NCBI GenBank assembly: GCA_029718625.1
Contig: CM056376.1
Span: forward strand, 95,337,945 to 95,401,944
Reading direction: 5' to 3'
DNA length: 64,000 bases
DNA from: Synaphobranchus kaupii
Taxonomy: Eukaryota > Chordata > Actinopteri > Anguilliformes > Synaphobranchidae
This document shows, one piece after another, positions 35,276 to 47,111 of this stretch. Under the pieces are notes generated by a model, which was given only the letters and a program-made list of their open reading frames with translations, was not told the DNA's origin and made no database searches. A program made the position numbers and the translations under genes. Numbering within the stretch: the first letter of the stretch is position 1; the number at the start of each line of letters is the position of its first letter.

Positions 35276-38200
35276 CTAAGGGACGACCCCAGGCGATCCC
35301 ACAGCCTTGCTTCTGCGGAAGTCCCTAATAAGTGTTGGGTCCAAGATGTTCTTGGAGGAAACCCAACAACGCTCCTCCGGGCCATAACCTTCCCAATCCA
35401 CCAAAAATTGGAACCCTCTTCCTCTCCGTCTCTCGGCCAGAATGCGCCGGACGGTATAAGCTGGGCCTCCATCTATGATCAGGGGGGCCGGTGGAGGTTG
35501 GTCCGCCGGTGCCATAGGACTAATAAGTACCGGTTTAAGCCGAGAGACGTGAAAGGTGGGGTGGATGCGCATAGCGCGTGGAAGCTGTAGTCTCACGGTG
35601 ACCGGATTAATACGCCGTATGATTTTAAACGGCCCAATGAAGCGGGGAGCGAGTTTACGAGACTCCACCCTGAGGGGGAGATCCCGCGTAGAGAGCCACA
35701 CGCGTTGACCGACCCTGAATGACGGAGCCGGACGCCGGTGTCTATCTGCCACCCTCTTCTGAGTAGAAGATGCGCGCTGGAGAGCTGTGCGCACTCGTCT
35801 CCATACGGACCGACACCTCCGAATGAAAGATCCCGCGGAGGGGACCTCCACATCTTTCTCCAGTTCGGGGAATAACGGGGGTTGATACCCCAGCTGAGCT
35901 TCGAACGGTGAGAGCCCTGTGGAGGAATTGCGCAGAGTATTATGGGCGTACTCTGCCCAGGCTAGGTGTCGACTCCAGGACGTAGGGTTGGAGGAGGCCA
36001 GACACCGAAGAGTGTTCTCCAGGGTCTGGTTAGTACGCTCGGTCTGCCCATTAGTCTCCGGGTGGAAGCCAGAGGATAAGCTGACCGAGGCACCAATCAG
36101 AGAACAAAACTCGCGCCAGAACTTGGCAGCGAACTGGGGGCCGCGATCAGAGACCACGTCTGAAGGCAGTCCGTGTAGTCGGAACACATTATCTACTACC
36201 AGTTGCGCTGTCTCAGGTGCTGAAGGAAGCTTAGGCAAAGCAATAAAGTGAGCTGCCCTGGAGAAGCGGTCTACGACCACCAAGATCACCGATTTGCCCA
36301 GAGACATAGGTAAACCGGTGATGAAGTCGAGGGCAATGTGACTCCAAGGGCGACTGGGGATGGGAAGAGGACGCAAAAGGCCAGAGGGTGGGAGACGTGA
36401 ACCTTTACTCCGAGCACAAACCGGACAAGCAGCAACAAAACTGCGTACGTCCCTTTCGAGACTGGGCCACCAAAAACGCCGGGACAAGAAATCCTTTGTG
36501 CGGTGCACTCCAGGATGAGCGACCAGCTGAGAATTGTGTCCCCATTGCAATATTCGGGACCTAAGCCTCGGCGGAACGAACAAGCAGTGGGGTGGACCCC
36601 CCCCCGGGCCTGGGTCGGAGCGCAGCGCCCTCTGCACTGCTGCCTCAACGGCCCATATAACCGGAGCCACTATGTGGTCAGCGGGGATAATAGGTTCGGG
36701 AACAGGATCCCTGTCTGAACGGTCGAAGATGCGTGACAGAGCATCAGGCTTCACGTTCTTGGAGCCGGGACGGTAAGTGAGCAAAAAATTGAAGCGCAAG
36801 AAGAATAACGCCCATCGGGCTTGGCGAGAATTACGCCTCTTGGCTTGCTGCACATATTGCAGGTTTTTATGATCCGTCCATACAGTGAATGGGTGCTCTG
36901 CCCCCTCCAGCCAGTGGCGCCACTCCTCCAGAGCCAATTTGACCGCCAAGAGCTCCCGGTCCCCCACATCGTAATTTCTCTCGGCCGGTGTTAGTGCACG
37001 AGAAAAATACGCACAGGGATGCATTTTGTGGTCCAACGGAGATAGCTGGGAGAGGATGGCTCCCACCCCCAACTCAGAAGCATCTACCTCTACCACGAAG
37101 GGGAGGGAGGGATTAGGCGTGATGAGAATGGGCTCGGAACTGAAACGCTTTTTTAATTCAGAAAACGCTGCCTCGGCCCTCGAATTCCATAAAAACCGGG
37201 AGGGAGAGGTCTTTTTAGTGAGCGCCGTAATAGGCGCGGCTACCGCACTGAAATTGCGTATAAACCGCCTATAAAAGTTGGCGAAGCCTAAAAAGCGTTG
37301 TACCTGCTTAAGGGAAGACGGGGTGGGCCAGTTCTTAACGGCCGAGACCTTCTCCGGGTCCATTTGAACTTTGCCATCTGCCACAATGAACCCCAGGAAA
37401 GAAACGGAGTTAGTGTGGAAAACACACTTCTCTGCCTTCACAAAAAGCTGGGCTTTGAGCAGCGCCTTAAGAACCTGCCTGACGTGGAGCATGTGAGTGG
37501 GAAGATCAGGAGAAAAAATTAAAATGTCGTCCAGGTAGACAAAAACTGATCTCTCCAGCATCTCCCTAAGGACATCGTTCACTAGCGCCTGAAAGACTGA
37601 GGGGGCGCTAGTGAGCCCGAAAGGCATCACCTGGTATTCGTAGTGTCCAGAGTGGGTGTTAAACGCCGTTTTCCATTGGTCACCCTCGCGAATGCGAACG
37701 AGATTGTAGGCGCTGCGCAGATCAAGTTTAGAAAAAATAGACGCCCCCTGGAGGCATTCAAATGCCGAATTCATCAGGGGAAGGGGATAACGATTCTTGA
37801 TCGTGATGTCATTGAGTCCCCTGTAATCAATGCACGGCCTGAGACTACCGTCTTTTTTCTTTACAAAGAAGAATCCTGCCCCTGCCGGCGAGGTCGAGGG
37901 TCTAATAAAACCATTGGCTAGGGACTCTTCAATGTATTGCCTCATTGCGGCACTCTCAGGACCCGACAAGGAGTACAGCGACCCCCTAGGAGGAACCGTG
38001 CCCGGATAAAGGTTGATGGCGCAGTCATACGGCCTATGAGGAGGCAGAGAGGTGGCGCGTTGCTTGCTAAAAACCTCAGCAAGATCTATATACTGCTGAG
38101 GAACATTAGCCGGCAACGAAAAGTTGAGAGCCCCGCCCACCTGAGTGCTCTCACAGTCTGAGAGGGAATCAAGTGAGTTGTCCCAGTCGATCTCAGAATG

Positions 38201-38806
38201 GGGAGTCTCCTCCCCCCACCCACTGAGACCGTCAGCAAATGAGTCCCAGGAAAGACTCTCCCTGGCGTCCAGAGAGGACACCACAGAATCGTGAGACCCA
38301 AGGGGAGACCTCCCCTCCTCTTGCTCGCTGTCTGAACTGGAATCGGAGGAAGGACGAAGTGAACCTCCGGATGTGAGCGGTCTAATCTTAGAGCAGTGAG
38401 GTCTACACTGAGGACCCCACTGGAGAATAACCGTCCCCTCTGCTCCCCAGTTAATATGAGGCTTGTGCTGAGCCAGCCACGAATGGCCCAGAACAAGAGG
38501 GTATGTGGGTGAGTCCACCAAAAAAAATTGAATCCGCTCTGTATGGCCAAGGAAAGAGACAGCCAGATTTAGAACGCTGGTGACCCGCCGAATTTTACCC
38601 GTGCCCAAAGGGCGACCGTCGAGTGCCGTTACTAGCCGTGGGGAGAGGAGGGGAAGTGAGGGAATGCCCTGCTCCCTAGCCCACTTGATGTCAATAAGAG
38701 ACTCGACTGACCCGGAATCAATAAACGCGATGCAGCTGGTGGAGCGCCTCCTCCAACTCAACTGCACTACTAACTGGGTACGAGGAGAGGTGTTATTAGG
38801 TCTCAC
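35276..38806 (-). CDS. pol: Pol polyprotein (protease, RT, RNase H, integrase, chromodomain)
   Basis: 1176 codons without a stop. Domains by residue (counting from the GTG at 38806): aspartic protease with D-S-G at 30-32; reverse transcriptase about 290-480 with Y-L-D-D at 424-427; RNase H with D575, E618 and D645; integrase zinc finger H764, H768, C794, C797; catalytic D827, D887, E923 (35 residues between the last two, the DDX35E spacing); GPY/F-type segment at 1058-1060; chromodomain about 1115-1165 with Y1117, W1138, Y1141 and W1148 as likely aromatic-cage residues. Together they copy element RNA into DNA and insert it; the chromodomain probably guides insertion to methylated histone. Pol lies in the -1 frame relative to gag, so the GTG is probably not a real start: the frame is open up to the slippery site at 38845-38839. 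All listed catalytic residues are present. Confidence 0.97.
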   Translation of the reverse strand: MRPNNTSPRTQLVVQLSWRRRSTSCIAFIDSGSVESLIDIKWAREQGIPSLPLLSPRLVTALDGRPLGTGKIRRVTSVLNLAVSFLGHTERIQFFLVDSPTYPLVLGHSWLAQHKPHINWGAEGTVILQWGPQCRPHCSKIRPLTSGGSLRPSSDSSSDSEQEEGRSPLGSHDSVVSSLDARESLSWDSFADGLSGWGEETPHSEIDWDNSLDSLSDCESTQVGGALNFSLPANVPQQYIDLAEVFSKQRATSLPPHRPYDCAINLYPGTVPPRGSLYSLSGPESAAMRQYIEESLANGFIRPSTSPAGAGFFFVKKKDGSLRPCIDYRGLNDITIKNRYPLPLMNSAFECLQGASIFSKLDLRSAYNLVRIREGDQWKTAFNTHSGHYEYQVMPFGLTSAPSVFQALVNDVLREMLERSVFVYLDDILIFSPDLPTHMLHVRQVLKALLKAQLFVKAEKCVFHTNSVSFLGFIVADGKVQMDPEKVSAVKNWPTPSSLKQVQRFLGFANFYRRFIRNFSAVAAPITALTKKTSPSRFLWNSRAEAAFSELKKRFSSEPILITPNPSLPFVVEVDASELGVGAILSQLSPLDHKMHPCAYFSRALTPAERNYDVGDRELLAVKLALEEWRHWLEGAEHPFTVWTDHKNLQYVQQAKRRNSRQARWALFFLRFNFLLTYRPGSKNVKPDALSRIFDRSDRDPVPEPIIPADHIVAPVIWAVEAAVQRALRSDPGPGGGPPHCLFVPPRLRSRILQWGHNSQLVAHPGVHRTKDFLSRRFWWPSLERDVRSFVAACPVCARSKGSRLPPSGLLRPLPIPSRPWSHIALDFITGLPMSLGKSVILVVVDRFSRAAHFIALPKLPSAPETAQLVVDNVFRLHGLPSDVVSDRGPQFAAKFWREFCSLIGASVSLSSGFHPETNGQTERTNQTLENTLRCLASSNPTSWSRHLAWAEYAHNTLRNSSTGLSPFEAQLGYQPPLFPELEKDVEVPSAGSFIRRCRSVWRRVRTALQRASSTQKRVADRHRRPAPSFRVGQRVWLSTRDLPLRVESRKLAPRFIGPFKIIRRINPVTVRLQLPRAMRIHPTFHVSRLKPVLISPMAPADQPPPAPLIIDGGPAYTVRRILAERRRGRGFQFLVDWEGYGPEERCWVSSKNILDPTLIRDFRRSKAVGSPGVVP

Positions 38807-38845
38807 CAGGGGCCCCGATCCCCCTAGTGAGACTGTCCTTTTCCC
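38800..38845 (-). promoter_or_regulatory. Programmed -1 ribosomal frameshift signal between gag and pol
   Basis: In the gag frame the minus strand reads ATG GGA AAA, giving the slippery heptamer G GGA AAA (38845-38839), which fits X XXY YYZ. After a 5-nt spacer (38838-38834) comes a hairpin: GTCTCAC-T-AGGGG (38833-38821) pairs with CCCCT-G-GTGAGAC (38812-38800), 13 pairs including one U-G, with an 8-nt loop. The gag TAG stop (38826-38824) lies inside the stem. A shift of -1 enters the pol frame exactly. Heptamer, spacing and stem are seen; function is inferred from known -1 signals such as that of PEG10. Confidence 0.88.
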
Positions 38846-39867
38846 ATTAGCTTAGGACATTGGTCTCTGAAATGCCCTGTGCGTTTACAATATTGGCACC
38901 GGACGTCGCTCGACCTGGTGGTTCTGAAATCTCGTACTGCCGTCCCATCTACCTGCATGGGCTCATCTGAAAACGAGGAAAACGGAGTAGCCGCAGAAAG
39001 CGGTAAGTAACGCGACGACCGAACCCTGCGTTCCCCTGAGTGTCCCTCTCTCTCTCTCTCTCTAATGCGGTTATCCACCCGGATGGCTGTGGAAACCAGA
39101 GCACCAAAAGAAGCGGGTGGCTCGAGTACTGACAGTGCGTCCTTAACGGAATCGGAAAGTGCGTTAAGGAAAAGGGAGCTAAGTGGCCCATCGGCCCACC
39201 CAGTCTCCCCTGCCAGAGCTCGAAACGTAATGGAGAATGTCGCCACTGTCTCGTTACGCTGACGGAGACGGGTCAGTCGCATGGCCGCCTCCTGACCGGA
39301 GACGTCATGATCAAAGACTGACGCCATCTCCTCGATAAGTCTCTCTGTGGTGGACATAACAGGGGAATTAGCCCTTATTAAGGGGTCTGCCCAGGCGAGA
39401 GCAGTGCCTGTGAGTAGAGAGAGGATGAGTGCAACCCGAGCCTCCTGGGTGAAGAAGCGGGAGGGCTGTGCTTTAAAAAAAATCAAACATTGCGTCAGGA
39501 ACCCTCTACACTTCCCGGCCTCCCCTCCATAACGGAGTGGGAGCTGCAATTTAGGCTCCCTGAGATCCGTAGGAATGGGAATAGCGGCGGGATCAGGAGG
39601 TGCTTGTGCAACAGGGATGGGTCCTTGTGTGACTGGAGAAGGTGCGGTGGTGAGAGTCAGGGCGCGGATACCGTCTGCTAAGTCGCGCAGACATTCACTC
39701 TGATAGCGAAGCTGGCTAGAGAACTGCGTCTGCTGGGTATGGAGGGTCTGAACGGAAACCTGAAGGGCCCTAATGCCCTCCTCATGGGCGGAGATGGCTG
39801 CCCCCTGAGCCGTGAGGATTGTATTCAGATCTGGCGTTGTCGCTGGTACCTCCCTAGAGGCTTCCAT
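38824..39867 (-). CDS. gag: Gag polyprotein
   Basis: 347 codons from an ATG at 39867, which sits 5 nt inside the element and within the 11-nt priming site. The N-terminal 70 residues look coiled-coil-forming; a proline/alanine linker follows. The capsid-like retrotransposon gag domain spans about 105-280 (words [12 protein letters not shown] and [15 protein letters not shown]), then an arginine/glutamate-rich stretch, and a CCHC zinc knuckle C-x2-C-x4-H-x4-C at 324-337. Gag assembles the cytoplasmic particle and binds element RNA through the knuckle. The frame ends at TAG (38826-38824) inside the frameshift hairpin, so most ribosomes release Gag and a fraction make Gag-Pol. No lesion seen. 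Confidence 0.95.
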   Translation of the reverse strand: MEASREVPATTPDLNTILTAQGAAISAHEEGIRALQVSVQTLHTQQTQFSSQLRYQSECLRDLADGIRALTLTTAPSPVTQGPIPVAQAPPDPAAIPIPTDLREPKLQLPLRYGGEAGKCRGFLTQCLIFFKAQPSRFFTQEARVALILSLLTGTALAWADPLIRANSPVMSTTERLIEEMASVFDHDVSGQEAAMRLTRLRQRNETVATFSITFRALAGETGWADGPLSSLFLNALSDSVKDALSVLEPPASFGALVSTAIRVDNRIREREREGHSGERRVRSSRYLPLSAATPFSSFSDEPMQVDGTAVRDFRTTRSSDVRCQYCKRTGHFRDQCPKLMGKGQSH

Positions 39868-39870
39868 GTT
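39860..39870 (-). promoter_or_regulatory. Primer binding site complementary to the element's own RNA 5' end (self-priming)
   Basis: The 11 bases AACATGGAAGC (minus strand), one base inside the 5' LTR, are the exact reverse complement of GCTTCCATGTT at 40441-40431 in the 5' LTR. That LTR segment begins 31 nt after the first T of the TATA box, where transcription should start. The match stops at exactly 11 bases on both sides. No CCA-tailed tRNA match (TGG start) follows the LTR directly. This is the arrangement of the fission-yeast Tf1 mechanism. Confidence 0.8.
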
Positions 39871-39871
39871 C

Positions 39872-40624
39872 TGTAATGGGAGTGGCTGGGTCGGAGGACC
39901 AAGCGCGACCGTCAGGGATTCTAAAAGTGTAGGTACTAACCCCTACACCACTAAAGCAGACAGATCTGCACTGGAAAGGGTAAACAAACAGTGGGAAACA
40001 AAACCTCCCGGCGTAAGCCAAAAATAAAGCAACCCCAAACGAGGGCGAACTCGAGAAACGCGAGTAATCAATAACAAAAGAATCTCACACTCTTTAACGA
40101 GTAAACAAATAACAAAATAACCTAACGCTCCTTAACGAGGAGCGAATACAGGAGGACAGAAAAAACAAACAAAAGAAACACCCTGAAGAAATGGGCGAGA
40201 GAAGGGGGAGAAACTAAAGCCTGTTACCTACAGCTCTAAGGGAGAACGAGCTGAACAAAAGGCAACAGGTAGGAGAGTATAACGGATGAAGATAGAAAGA
40301 AAAGGAAAAACCAAAATAAATCCTTCTTCTAACTCTAATAGGACTTGCTGCGTTTCCTATTCGTGCGAACCAGAATAGCAGCGAACGAATCTAATACCTT
40401 TACCGACCTCCTTGTCAATATAACAACGACAACATGGAAGCGTCGAAAATGCGGAAGTGCTGGCTATTTATAACCGGCAGGAAATCCAAAACAGGTGAAA
40501 GAAATAATTGCCGGGCGAGATTCAAACAACGAAACGGAGGCGGAAAAAATCCGATAGAGCGTTCAAAAGACGCCAAAAGAAAAACCGAACGCAGAAACAA
40601 CAGCGGCTGCCAGAAACCATGACA
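39872..40624 (-). repeat. 5' LTR of the complete element
   Basis: 753 bp, TGTCATGG...CATTACA on the minus strand, identical by eye to the 3' LTR. Predicted U3 is short (40442-40624, 183 bp) and R-U5 is about 570 bp. It is followed on the minus strand by the priming site and gag. Confidence 0.97.
40465..40472 (-). promoter_or_regulatory. TATA box of the active LTR
   Basis: TATAAATA on the minus strand. The predicted transcription start at 40441 is 31 nt downstream and coincides with the first base of the 11-nt self-complementary segment. Confidence 0.75.
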
Positions 40625-40948
40625 CAACTGTCCTTTTCATTGGGAACAGAACAGGACGGTAGGACGCTTTAGTGAAACTGTAAAAAAATAACTTGTGTTT
40701 TATTGCAGAGGATAGGATAGTACAATCAGATGCAGTGTTTAATTTCTAAGTAGTTTCTTCTAATGGAGAATGAACCTGCAACTTTTGGGTTTAAGGAGCA
40801 ATGCTCTGCTCTGCTCTGCTTACTGCATCACATGACCGGCCTGACATTTTTGTTCAAATATCAGATTAACTATCTCTAAATATTAAATTAAAAGCATGTG
40901 AAAAAGTACTATTGACTGGGTTAAAAAGAAAAGAGCTCCACTCATAAA

Positions 40949-41545
40949 TGTCATGTCCCGTGACTCTGTGTCTTGATTTCCTGGTTTTATGTTTCTATGT
41001 GTATTCCGTTCCGTGTTTCCCCTTTTCCCCATTTTGTGTCTCCACTTCCTGCACCTGTTCCTCGTTGTTTCTTTGTTAGTTTGGTATTTAGTCTCCTCTG
41101 TTTCTCTGTTCTCTGCCAGATCGTCTTGTGCTCGTGTTAAGTCTTTCCAGCGTTTTTGAATTCCTGCCTGCTCCTCGTTCCTGTGTCCAGTCCTGTGTTC
41201 CTGTTCTCCTGCCTGTCCAGCCTGCTCCTGTCCTGCCTGTTCCTGTCCAGCCCTCCTGCCCACCTGCCCTTCCTCGTCCGAGCCCTGCTCCTGTCCTTCG
41301 CCCTCCTGATCCCCTGCTCTGACGGATTCCCCGGTTCTGACCCCTGCCTTTTCCTGAACTTCGCTTTTGCCCATCCTGCATTGCCCCGTTCACTGGACTT
41401 TGACCCCTGCCTGGATTTGACTACTTTTCTGCCTGCCCTGTATTGCACTGATTGCTGGACCTTGACCCATTTCTGTCTGACCTCGAATAAAGCCTATTCC
41501 CATTACTCTGGTGTCTGCAATTGGTTCCGATCAGTTCACATAACA
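40949..41545 (+). repeat. Solo LTR-like unit, 597 bp, flanked by CATAAA
   Basis: Starts TGTCATGTCCC and ends CACATAACA; the hexamer CATAAA occurs directly on both sides (40943-40948 and 41546-41551). The body is pyrimidine-rich (CCTGCCTG/CTCCTG words) with AATAAA at about 41485. It resembles a common fish solo LTR. Open frames across it (Pro/Ser/Cys-rich or Gln/Arg-rich) are low-complexity artefacts. Confidence 0.6.
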
Positions 41546-41551
41546 CATAAA

Positions 41552-43109
41552 GGTAATTCAATAAAATATAGAATGAAATCCAAAAATGTATTCCAAATAT
41601 TAATAACCTATGAAATATGAATATGTCACAGATCAATTGACTGCCTTGGGCTGGATCAAAAAGGGTTAAAAATTCTGTGTGCAACCACAATACAGGGTGT
41701 TTTTTATGTTCAATAGCCACGTGTAAGAGCAGCTTATTGGCTAGCATTGATCACTGGACGATTGGCTGGGTTCCAAGCTGTTACAGTCTGAAGCCAGTGG
41801 CATTGATTGAACAACTGGTTTTTCTCCATTTGGCAGGCTGTATTCTCTCTACTGCCATACAGAGTATGAGCATAAAACATCCCAATGAAGAGCAGGGGTC
41901 TATATATCGCGGGGGTTTATTACAACGCTGTTGACTCGTTCGTTTGGAAGTGATGTATGAGGCAATATTTATTTTGTTGTTCAGTGCTTCACCAATGGAC
42001 AAGCTGTCTCTGTTTATTCATCTGTGCATGATAAATAAAATTAAAGTTTTGTTTCAGGGGCCTCAAGTTAAATGCTAATTAACAGGTAACTGTGGCGCGG
42101 TGACAAAAGCTGCTCTGGCTATTCCCCTCAGGCATTCATTTATGCAAATGTGTTCCATACAAGCTGTTCTCGCTCTTCCTAGACAGTCTTACTCATGGTT
42201 GCTGACAGTTGACTCCCCTAGTTTGACATAGAGTTGTCGGCACTGACTAAGACAAAACCCTAGACTTTTAATTGCATGGTTCACTTCAGAAAGAGGATGA
42301 AACTGTTACTTTGACCCTTTGATTCAAGGATTCTCTATCCAATTCCTCATCTGGAGTAAAAATTAAAATACAGAATGTCTTTGATATAAATCATAACAAA
42401 TCATCTTCTACTTGGGGGAAAATGCAAGGATTAGGCAGCAATTTATTTTTAAATTCTGTTTTGTTCTAAAACAGCAAACCATTTTCAGATATCTCATAGT
42501 CATGTGGAAGGTGAAGTAACAATGTGTGAAAACTTGGTCTTGATACCAAGTGTCCTCAAAGGCATTTCGCATTCAACTGTTCCACCACACTGCTGATTTC
42601 AATTTATGTGCTGGGGTGGCAGAGTTACAGCGTTGCCTCGAGAATTATCATCCCACATCACACTAATTCAAAATGTCCCTCCTGGCAACAACCAACCAAG
42701 TACCTTTTGCCCCATTTGTGCTTCTGTCTCAGAAAAGCACTGTTGGGTTGCAGCATGCAATGAATAGGAGATCAGTCAAAGCGCTCTATGTACCAGAGAG
42801 ACCAAGGGAGAGTCAATTTGCTCCATCACCCCTGATCACCCTGGGAGCTGTGTGGTGGGAAACGTCCCAGTTTTCATATTCATAACATAGAAATTAGAGT
42901 CACATTGGAGTGTCTATTGGAAGATGGACACTGGAATTTGTGGATATGCAGCTGTGACACAAGAACAACAATCATCCAATTTGTGCTGACAGTGTGCCTC
43001 TTTTTGGCCTTTTGTGTCACCTTATAGTGACAGTAATGCCACTTTCATCAGAATATTTTATGACAAAAGTGTAGCCACTGCACTGCACTACACTGCCTCT
43101 GTCCCTTGC
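41552..43109. other. No gene seen
   Basis: AT-rich sequence without a supported coding frame or repeat. Confidence 0.4.
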
Positions 43110-43239
43110 TCTGTTGCTCTCACTCTCTCTCTCTCTCCAACTCTCTCTCTCTATCTCTCTTTCTCTCTCTCTCCAACTCTCTCTCTATCTCTCTTTCTCT
43201 CTCCAACTCTCTCTCTATCTCTCTTTCTCTCTCTCTCTC
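43110..43239. repeat. (CT)n-rich compound microsatellite
   Basis: CTCT runs broken regularly by CCAACT and ATCTCTCTTT, giving a higher-order repeat of about 34-38 bp. Confidence 0.95.
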
Positions 43240-43971
43240 AATGATTTTATTTATTTATTTTGAAATATGTGACTTGTCAACTTCCTAGTTATGGTGGATT
43301 TATTTGATTTCTAGGGCATGTTTATTCATCCTTTTCAACGGAGATATGCTCATAGGTCACTCATATATCATGGCTACTAAGAGTGACTGCTTGGTTTGTT
43401 TTGTCCATTTAGGTGAATGTGCAAGTGAATATACACATGGCACCTCTGATTCTTGCAGTCTTGCAAATTGAATGGTTTGGCCAGGACAAATATAAAGTAG
43501 TGCTTTGAGAACAGCAAACATAGCCCAATATAACCACTTTGTGTGTTTACTGATATATCTCCTCAATCATGACCACCTTAGAAATTGCCCCTTTGGAACT
43601 TCTTGTGTGCACCTGCCAAAAACCATCTCCTGCACGAACATCGTCTTAGTGAAAATGCAAAAATCTGTTATTGCCCACAGAGCTTGATAGATCTGCCAAA
43701 TACCTGTCAAATTACCCAGTATTTTAGCACTAGATTATGAAGATGACCTACAGGTCACCCTCAGTATCAACACTAGACATCTAGTTAGGTAGTTTAATAC
43801 CAGGTAGCTACATTTTATATCTATTCTGTATTCAGGTGTTATTTGCAAACCATAGTGAATGGTAGCTGTGTTAGTTTTAAGTCTCTCTTTTCAATATTTT
43901 TGCATCAACACAAAGCACCATGTGAATGCAGCATTACAGCTGTTACCTGTGAATACACAAGGCTTGGTTTT

Positions 43972-44035
<64 letters not shown>
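43972..44035. repeat. (GT)n microsatellite
   Basis: Perfect GT run of about 60 bp, followed by shorter CA and TG runs to about 44110. Confidence 0.97.
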
Positions 44036-44036
<1 letters not shown>

Positions 44037-44110
44037 ATGTGTAAGTGCACACACACACATAAAAGTACATGCATGTATACAATATGGGTGTGTGAGTGTG
44101 TGTGTGTATG

Positions 44111-46524
44111 CATCTATGTGTAGGTGTGTGAGAGGGGAAATATTTGAATGCATGTGATGTGTGTGCCTAAGTGTGTATATGTCAGGGTATTGTACATATG
44201 CTTGAGTCCTTCCTGTTTTTATTATTCTATTTTTTTATTTTTTTATTATTTTGCCAAAAAATATTATAACGAATATCAGTAAGGTGGGCAATTAAAGCGG
44301 CCACTCAAGTTTTATGTTTATATTTCACTGTTTTTGTTTCACATAATACACAACTAACAGACAATACAGAAGCCAATTCAACAACTGCTCTCTGGGTACT
44401 CTGTATAGCACCATTCTGAGTTAATGCAGGCATAGACTATCCAGAGGCCAAAACACTGTTATAGCCCACCGTTTTAATTGACAGCCAAAGATACAATTGC
44501 TTCTATTTATATGGTCCCGACCAAACCCATTTCCAATTTGCCAATAAACTAGTCCAGCAAGAGAGCTTTTAAATCTGAAATGGGTTTTCTTTGAGAGATG
44601 TTTGCCTTGGAGAGAGAGATAATTTAGTTATAAGTTGTCATATGTAATACCTATATCTAATACCATATTTTTCTGAGTGGTATCCCAATCTCGTTTTTTT
44701 GTCATGTTAATATAACTTATTTGAATTTGAATAAGAGAAATTTGGAGTCAGACACATTTACAGATGCTTCTACAAATTAATTGTTTCCTTGGTTGCATTA
44801 GTATTCAGCAGCTTTTTTAGCAGCTTTGTCAGCAGCTATTATTATTATTATTGTCTTATTATATCCCATTATATTTCTATGTACAGTATGCTCAGATTTC
44901 ACCAAAGCAACATCCACATGCTTTACCCAGACTGCTCCAATAAGGACCCCATTGTTTAAATGCATTTGTGTCAGATTGTTGCCCTAAATGTGAAAAATGT
45001 GTCTGCTTGATATGTAAATATTTAATGAGGTATAATGAGGCGTGACCGTTAATCATTCATTATTTGCTCTGCTTGTTCCTCATTCAGTTTTCACTTATGC
45101 AATCGAAAACGTGGATGTATAGGAATGATTGTGAGAGCCGAAGGTCAGCAGAATCCCCTCTTTAATATCCAGCGCGCAATCTGCAGGTGTGCTAAAAGCG
45201 TTGGTGATCCCGCCCACGCTGGCTTTTCCACGCTCTCCATGTTCTTTTCATTGTTGCGCGACACTTCCTGTAATCATCACTCTTCAGACTGCAATCAGAG
45301 TACTTTTGTGTGCTGATGTCATAGAACGAAAATGTTTCTTAGGCTTGTTTAATTGTGGAGAAGCTCAAGCAATTGCCTAATACCGCAGAACAAAATATAG
45401 GCCTAGGAAACTACTTTCCAAATGAATCATACCTTTTCAAACTTGAAAATGGCCCATTTGTCTATAAAGTTTGTATACAATTATTTTTTATGTTCTGTGG
45501 GGGACAATTCAATTTTCAGTTCCTCCACATCGATCTTGCTTGTGTCTCCCACACAATGTAATATGAGGATTTTAGAATACAATGTCTTGTCTTGCTGAAT
45601 ATTGTAATACACAAACATTCTAAATTGATTTCTGGAGACATGTTGGCTTTTTGACTGCACTGCTTACTGGGATTCTTACAAAGGGAAGCACTTCTCTTTT
45701 TAAAAAGAGGAAAGGAATGGGGAGTACAGAGAATCTAGGCCTTGGACCAAGACACTTCTCCAGTAGATGTCAGCAGAACATCCCTAGAACATTCCAATAA
45801 TTCTTCATACAGCATTTTCAAGTTTATTGACATTTATGATTACATAGATTATTAGGCACAAATAGGAAATGGGACTTAGTCCATATCTTATTGTGAGGCA
45901 ATAGATTGCTTCAATTCAGTTGGATAGCCTACAGGTGTCACTGTATGCTTGATCTCATGTACACAAACATTCCCACACTGCCCTGAGTTATAATTATGCT
46001 TTTGCTAAATAATTAATATGTTATGTTTTATATACAATGGCCTTTCACACAGGGTGTGCAGCAGCCATTCAGCACAAGACTGTTACCAACACATCCGTTT
46101 TGGTTGTGAAGCAAGGATTTATTTTTAAATGAATCAATTATATTAGTGGATGATTGGATGGCCAGACTGATAGGGACAGATTGGGAATGTGACCAAGACA
46201 ATTACTTCAGGTAACAAGCGGCACATGAAAAATGTTTGCAGAGTAGTAAGAGCATTTTGAGAGGTATTTGTATGATGCTTAACGTGATTTATAGTGATTG
46301 AGGTGGGTTTCTGAGTTACAGTAGGTCATTTTAAAACCAGGAATTTAGGCACTTGATTATATTACGGTTACCAAGGTTACAACAAATGAGATAGAAAATA
46401 GCATTCAGTTTAAATGGCTTTGAGAACTTCAGATAAATGCCTGAACACAGCAATTTTAAGTGGTAGGCCTACTCATAAATAACCCCACAATTATTTAAAA
46501 CGATATTATTACATTGATAATATA
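44111..46524. other. No gene seen
   Basis: AT-rich non-coding sequence. A 28-bp word at 45945-45972 recurs at 49184-49211. Confidence 0.4.
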
Positions 46525-46694
46525 CACTCAGTGGCCACTTTATTAGGTACACCTATCTAGTACTGGGTAGGACCCCCTTTTGCCTCGAGAACAGCCTAAA
46601 TTTTCTGTGGCATGGATTCAACAAGGTTCTGGAAACATTACTTAGGGATTTTGGTCCTTGCTGACTCACTAGCTTCACACAGTTCCTGCTGATT

Positions 46695-46913
46695 TTAAGG
46701 CCACATGTTCTGCAAACCTCCCGTTCCAAAAAGGTGCTCTATTGGATTGAGATCTGGGGACTGTACAGGCCATTGGAGTAAACTGAAATGACTGTCAGCT
46801 TGACTTGAGATGGTGCGTTCTGTGTAACATGGCACATTGTCCTGCTGGAAGTATCTGTATGAAAAAGGGTAGACTGAGGCCATTAAGGGATGGATGCACA
46901 TGGTCAGCAACAA
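46695..46913 (-). pseudogene. Tc1-like transposase, C-terminal catalytic fragment
   Basis: The minus-strand peptide contains FQQDNVPCYT and WPVQSPDLNPIEHLF, the second aspartate block and the NPIE glutamate block of the Tc1 DDE transposase catalytic domain. The remaining transposase is scattered over other frames toward 47900, with stops, indels and a nested MITE. It cannot encode an active enzyme. Confidence 0.88.
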
Positions 46914-47111
46914 TGCTTAGGTATGCTGTGGGATTCAAATGGTGCTCAATTGGTGTCACAGGGCCTAATGTGTGCCAATATAACACCACCACCAGCCTGC
47001 ACCATTGACACAAGGCAGGATGGATCCATCGATTCATGCTGTCTATGGCAAATTCTGACCCTACAATCTACTGTGCATGTCGCAGAAAAAATTGAGTTTT
47101 GACAGACCAGC

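Larger units (their letters stand above)
34512..40624 (-). mobile_element. Complete Sushi-type Ty3/gypsy chromovirus, 6113 bp, TSD CAACT
   Basis: The element has two 753-bp LTRs (34512-35264 and 39872-40624), each TGTCATGG...CATTACA on the minus strand, and the 5-bp direct repeat CAACT at 34507-34511 and 40625-40629. The LTRs look identical base for base and keep a constant 5360-bp offset. Order on the minus strand is 5' LTR, priming site, gag, -1 frameshift signal, pol (protease, reverse transcriptase, RNase H, integrase, chromodomain), polypurine tract, 3' LTR. There is no env. No frame-breaking lesion was seen. Domain order and the C-terminal chromodomain place it with vertebrate Sushi-ichi-like chromoviruses, the lineage from which mammalian PEG10/RTL genes are thought to derive. 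Confidence 0.97.

Noticed and set aside
38804..38806. GTG as an independent pol start codon
   Set aside because: The pol frame is open upstream to the slippery heptamer, and a frameshift signal is present; GTG starts are rare in vertebrate mRNAs.
35593..39681. Many overlapping frames on both strands within the complete retrotransposon
   Set aside because: They are shadows of gag and pol in other frames; no domain, and the minus-strand gag and pol frames account for the sequence.
40883..41620. Several long frames rich in Gln/Arg/Gly or Pro/Ser/Cys
   Set aside because: They are generated by low-complexity CCTG/CTCC sequence of the solo LTR-like unit at 40949-41545.
43110..43240. Serine/leucine-repeat peptides over the CT tract
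   Set aside because: Artefacts of (CT)n.
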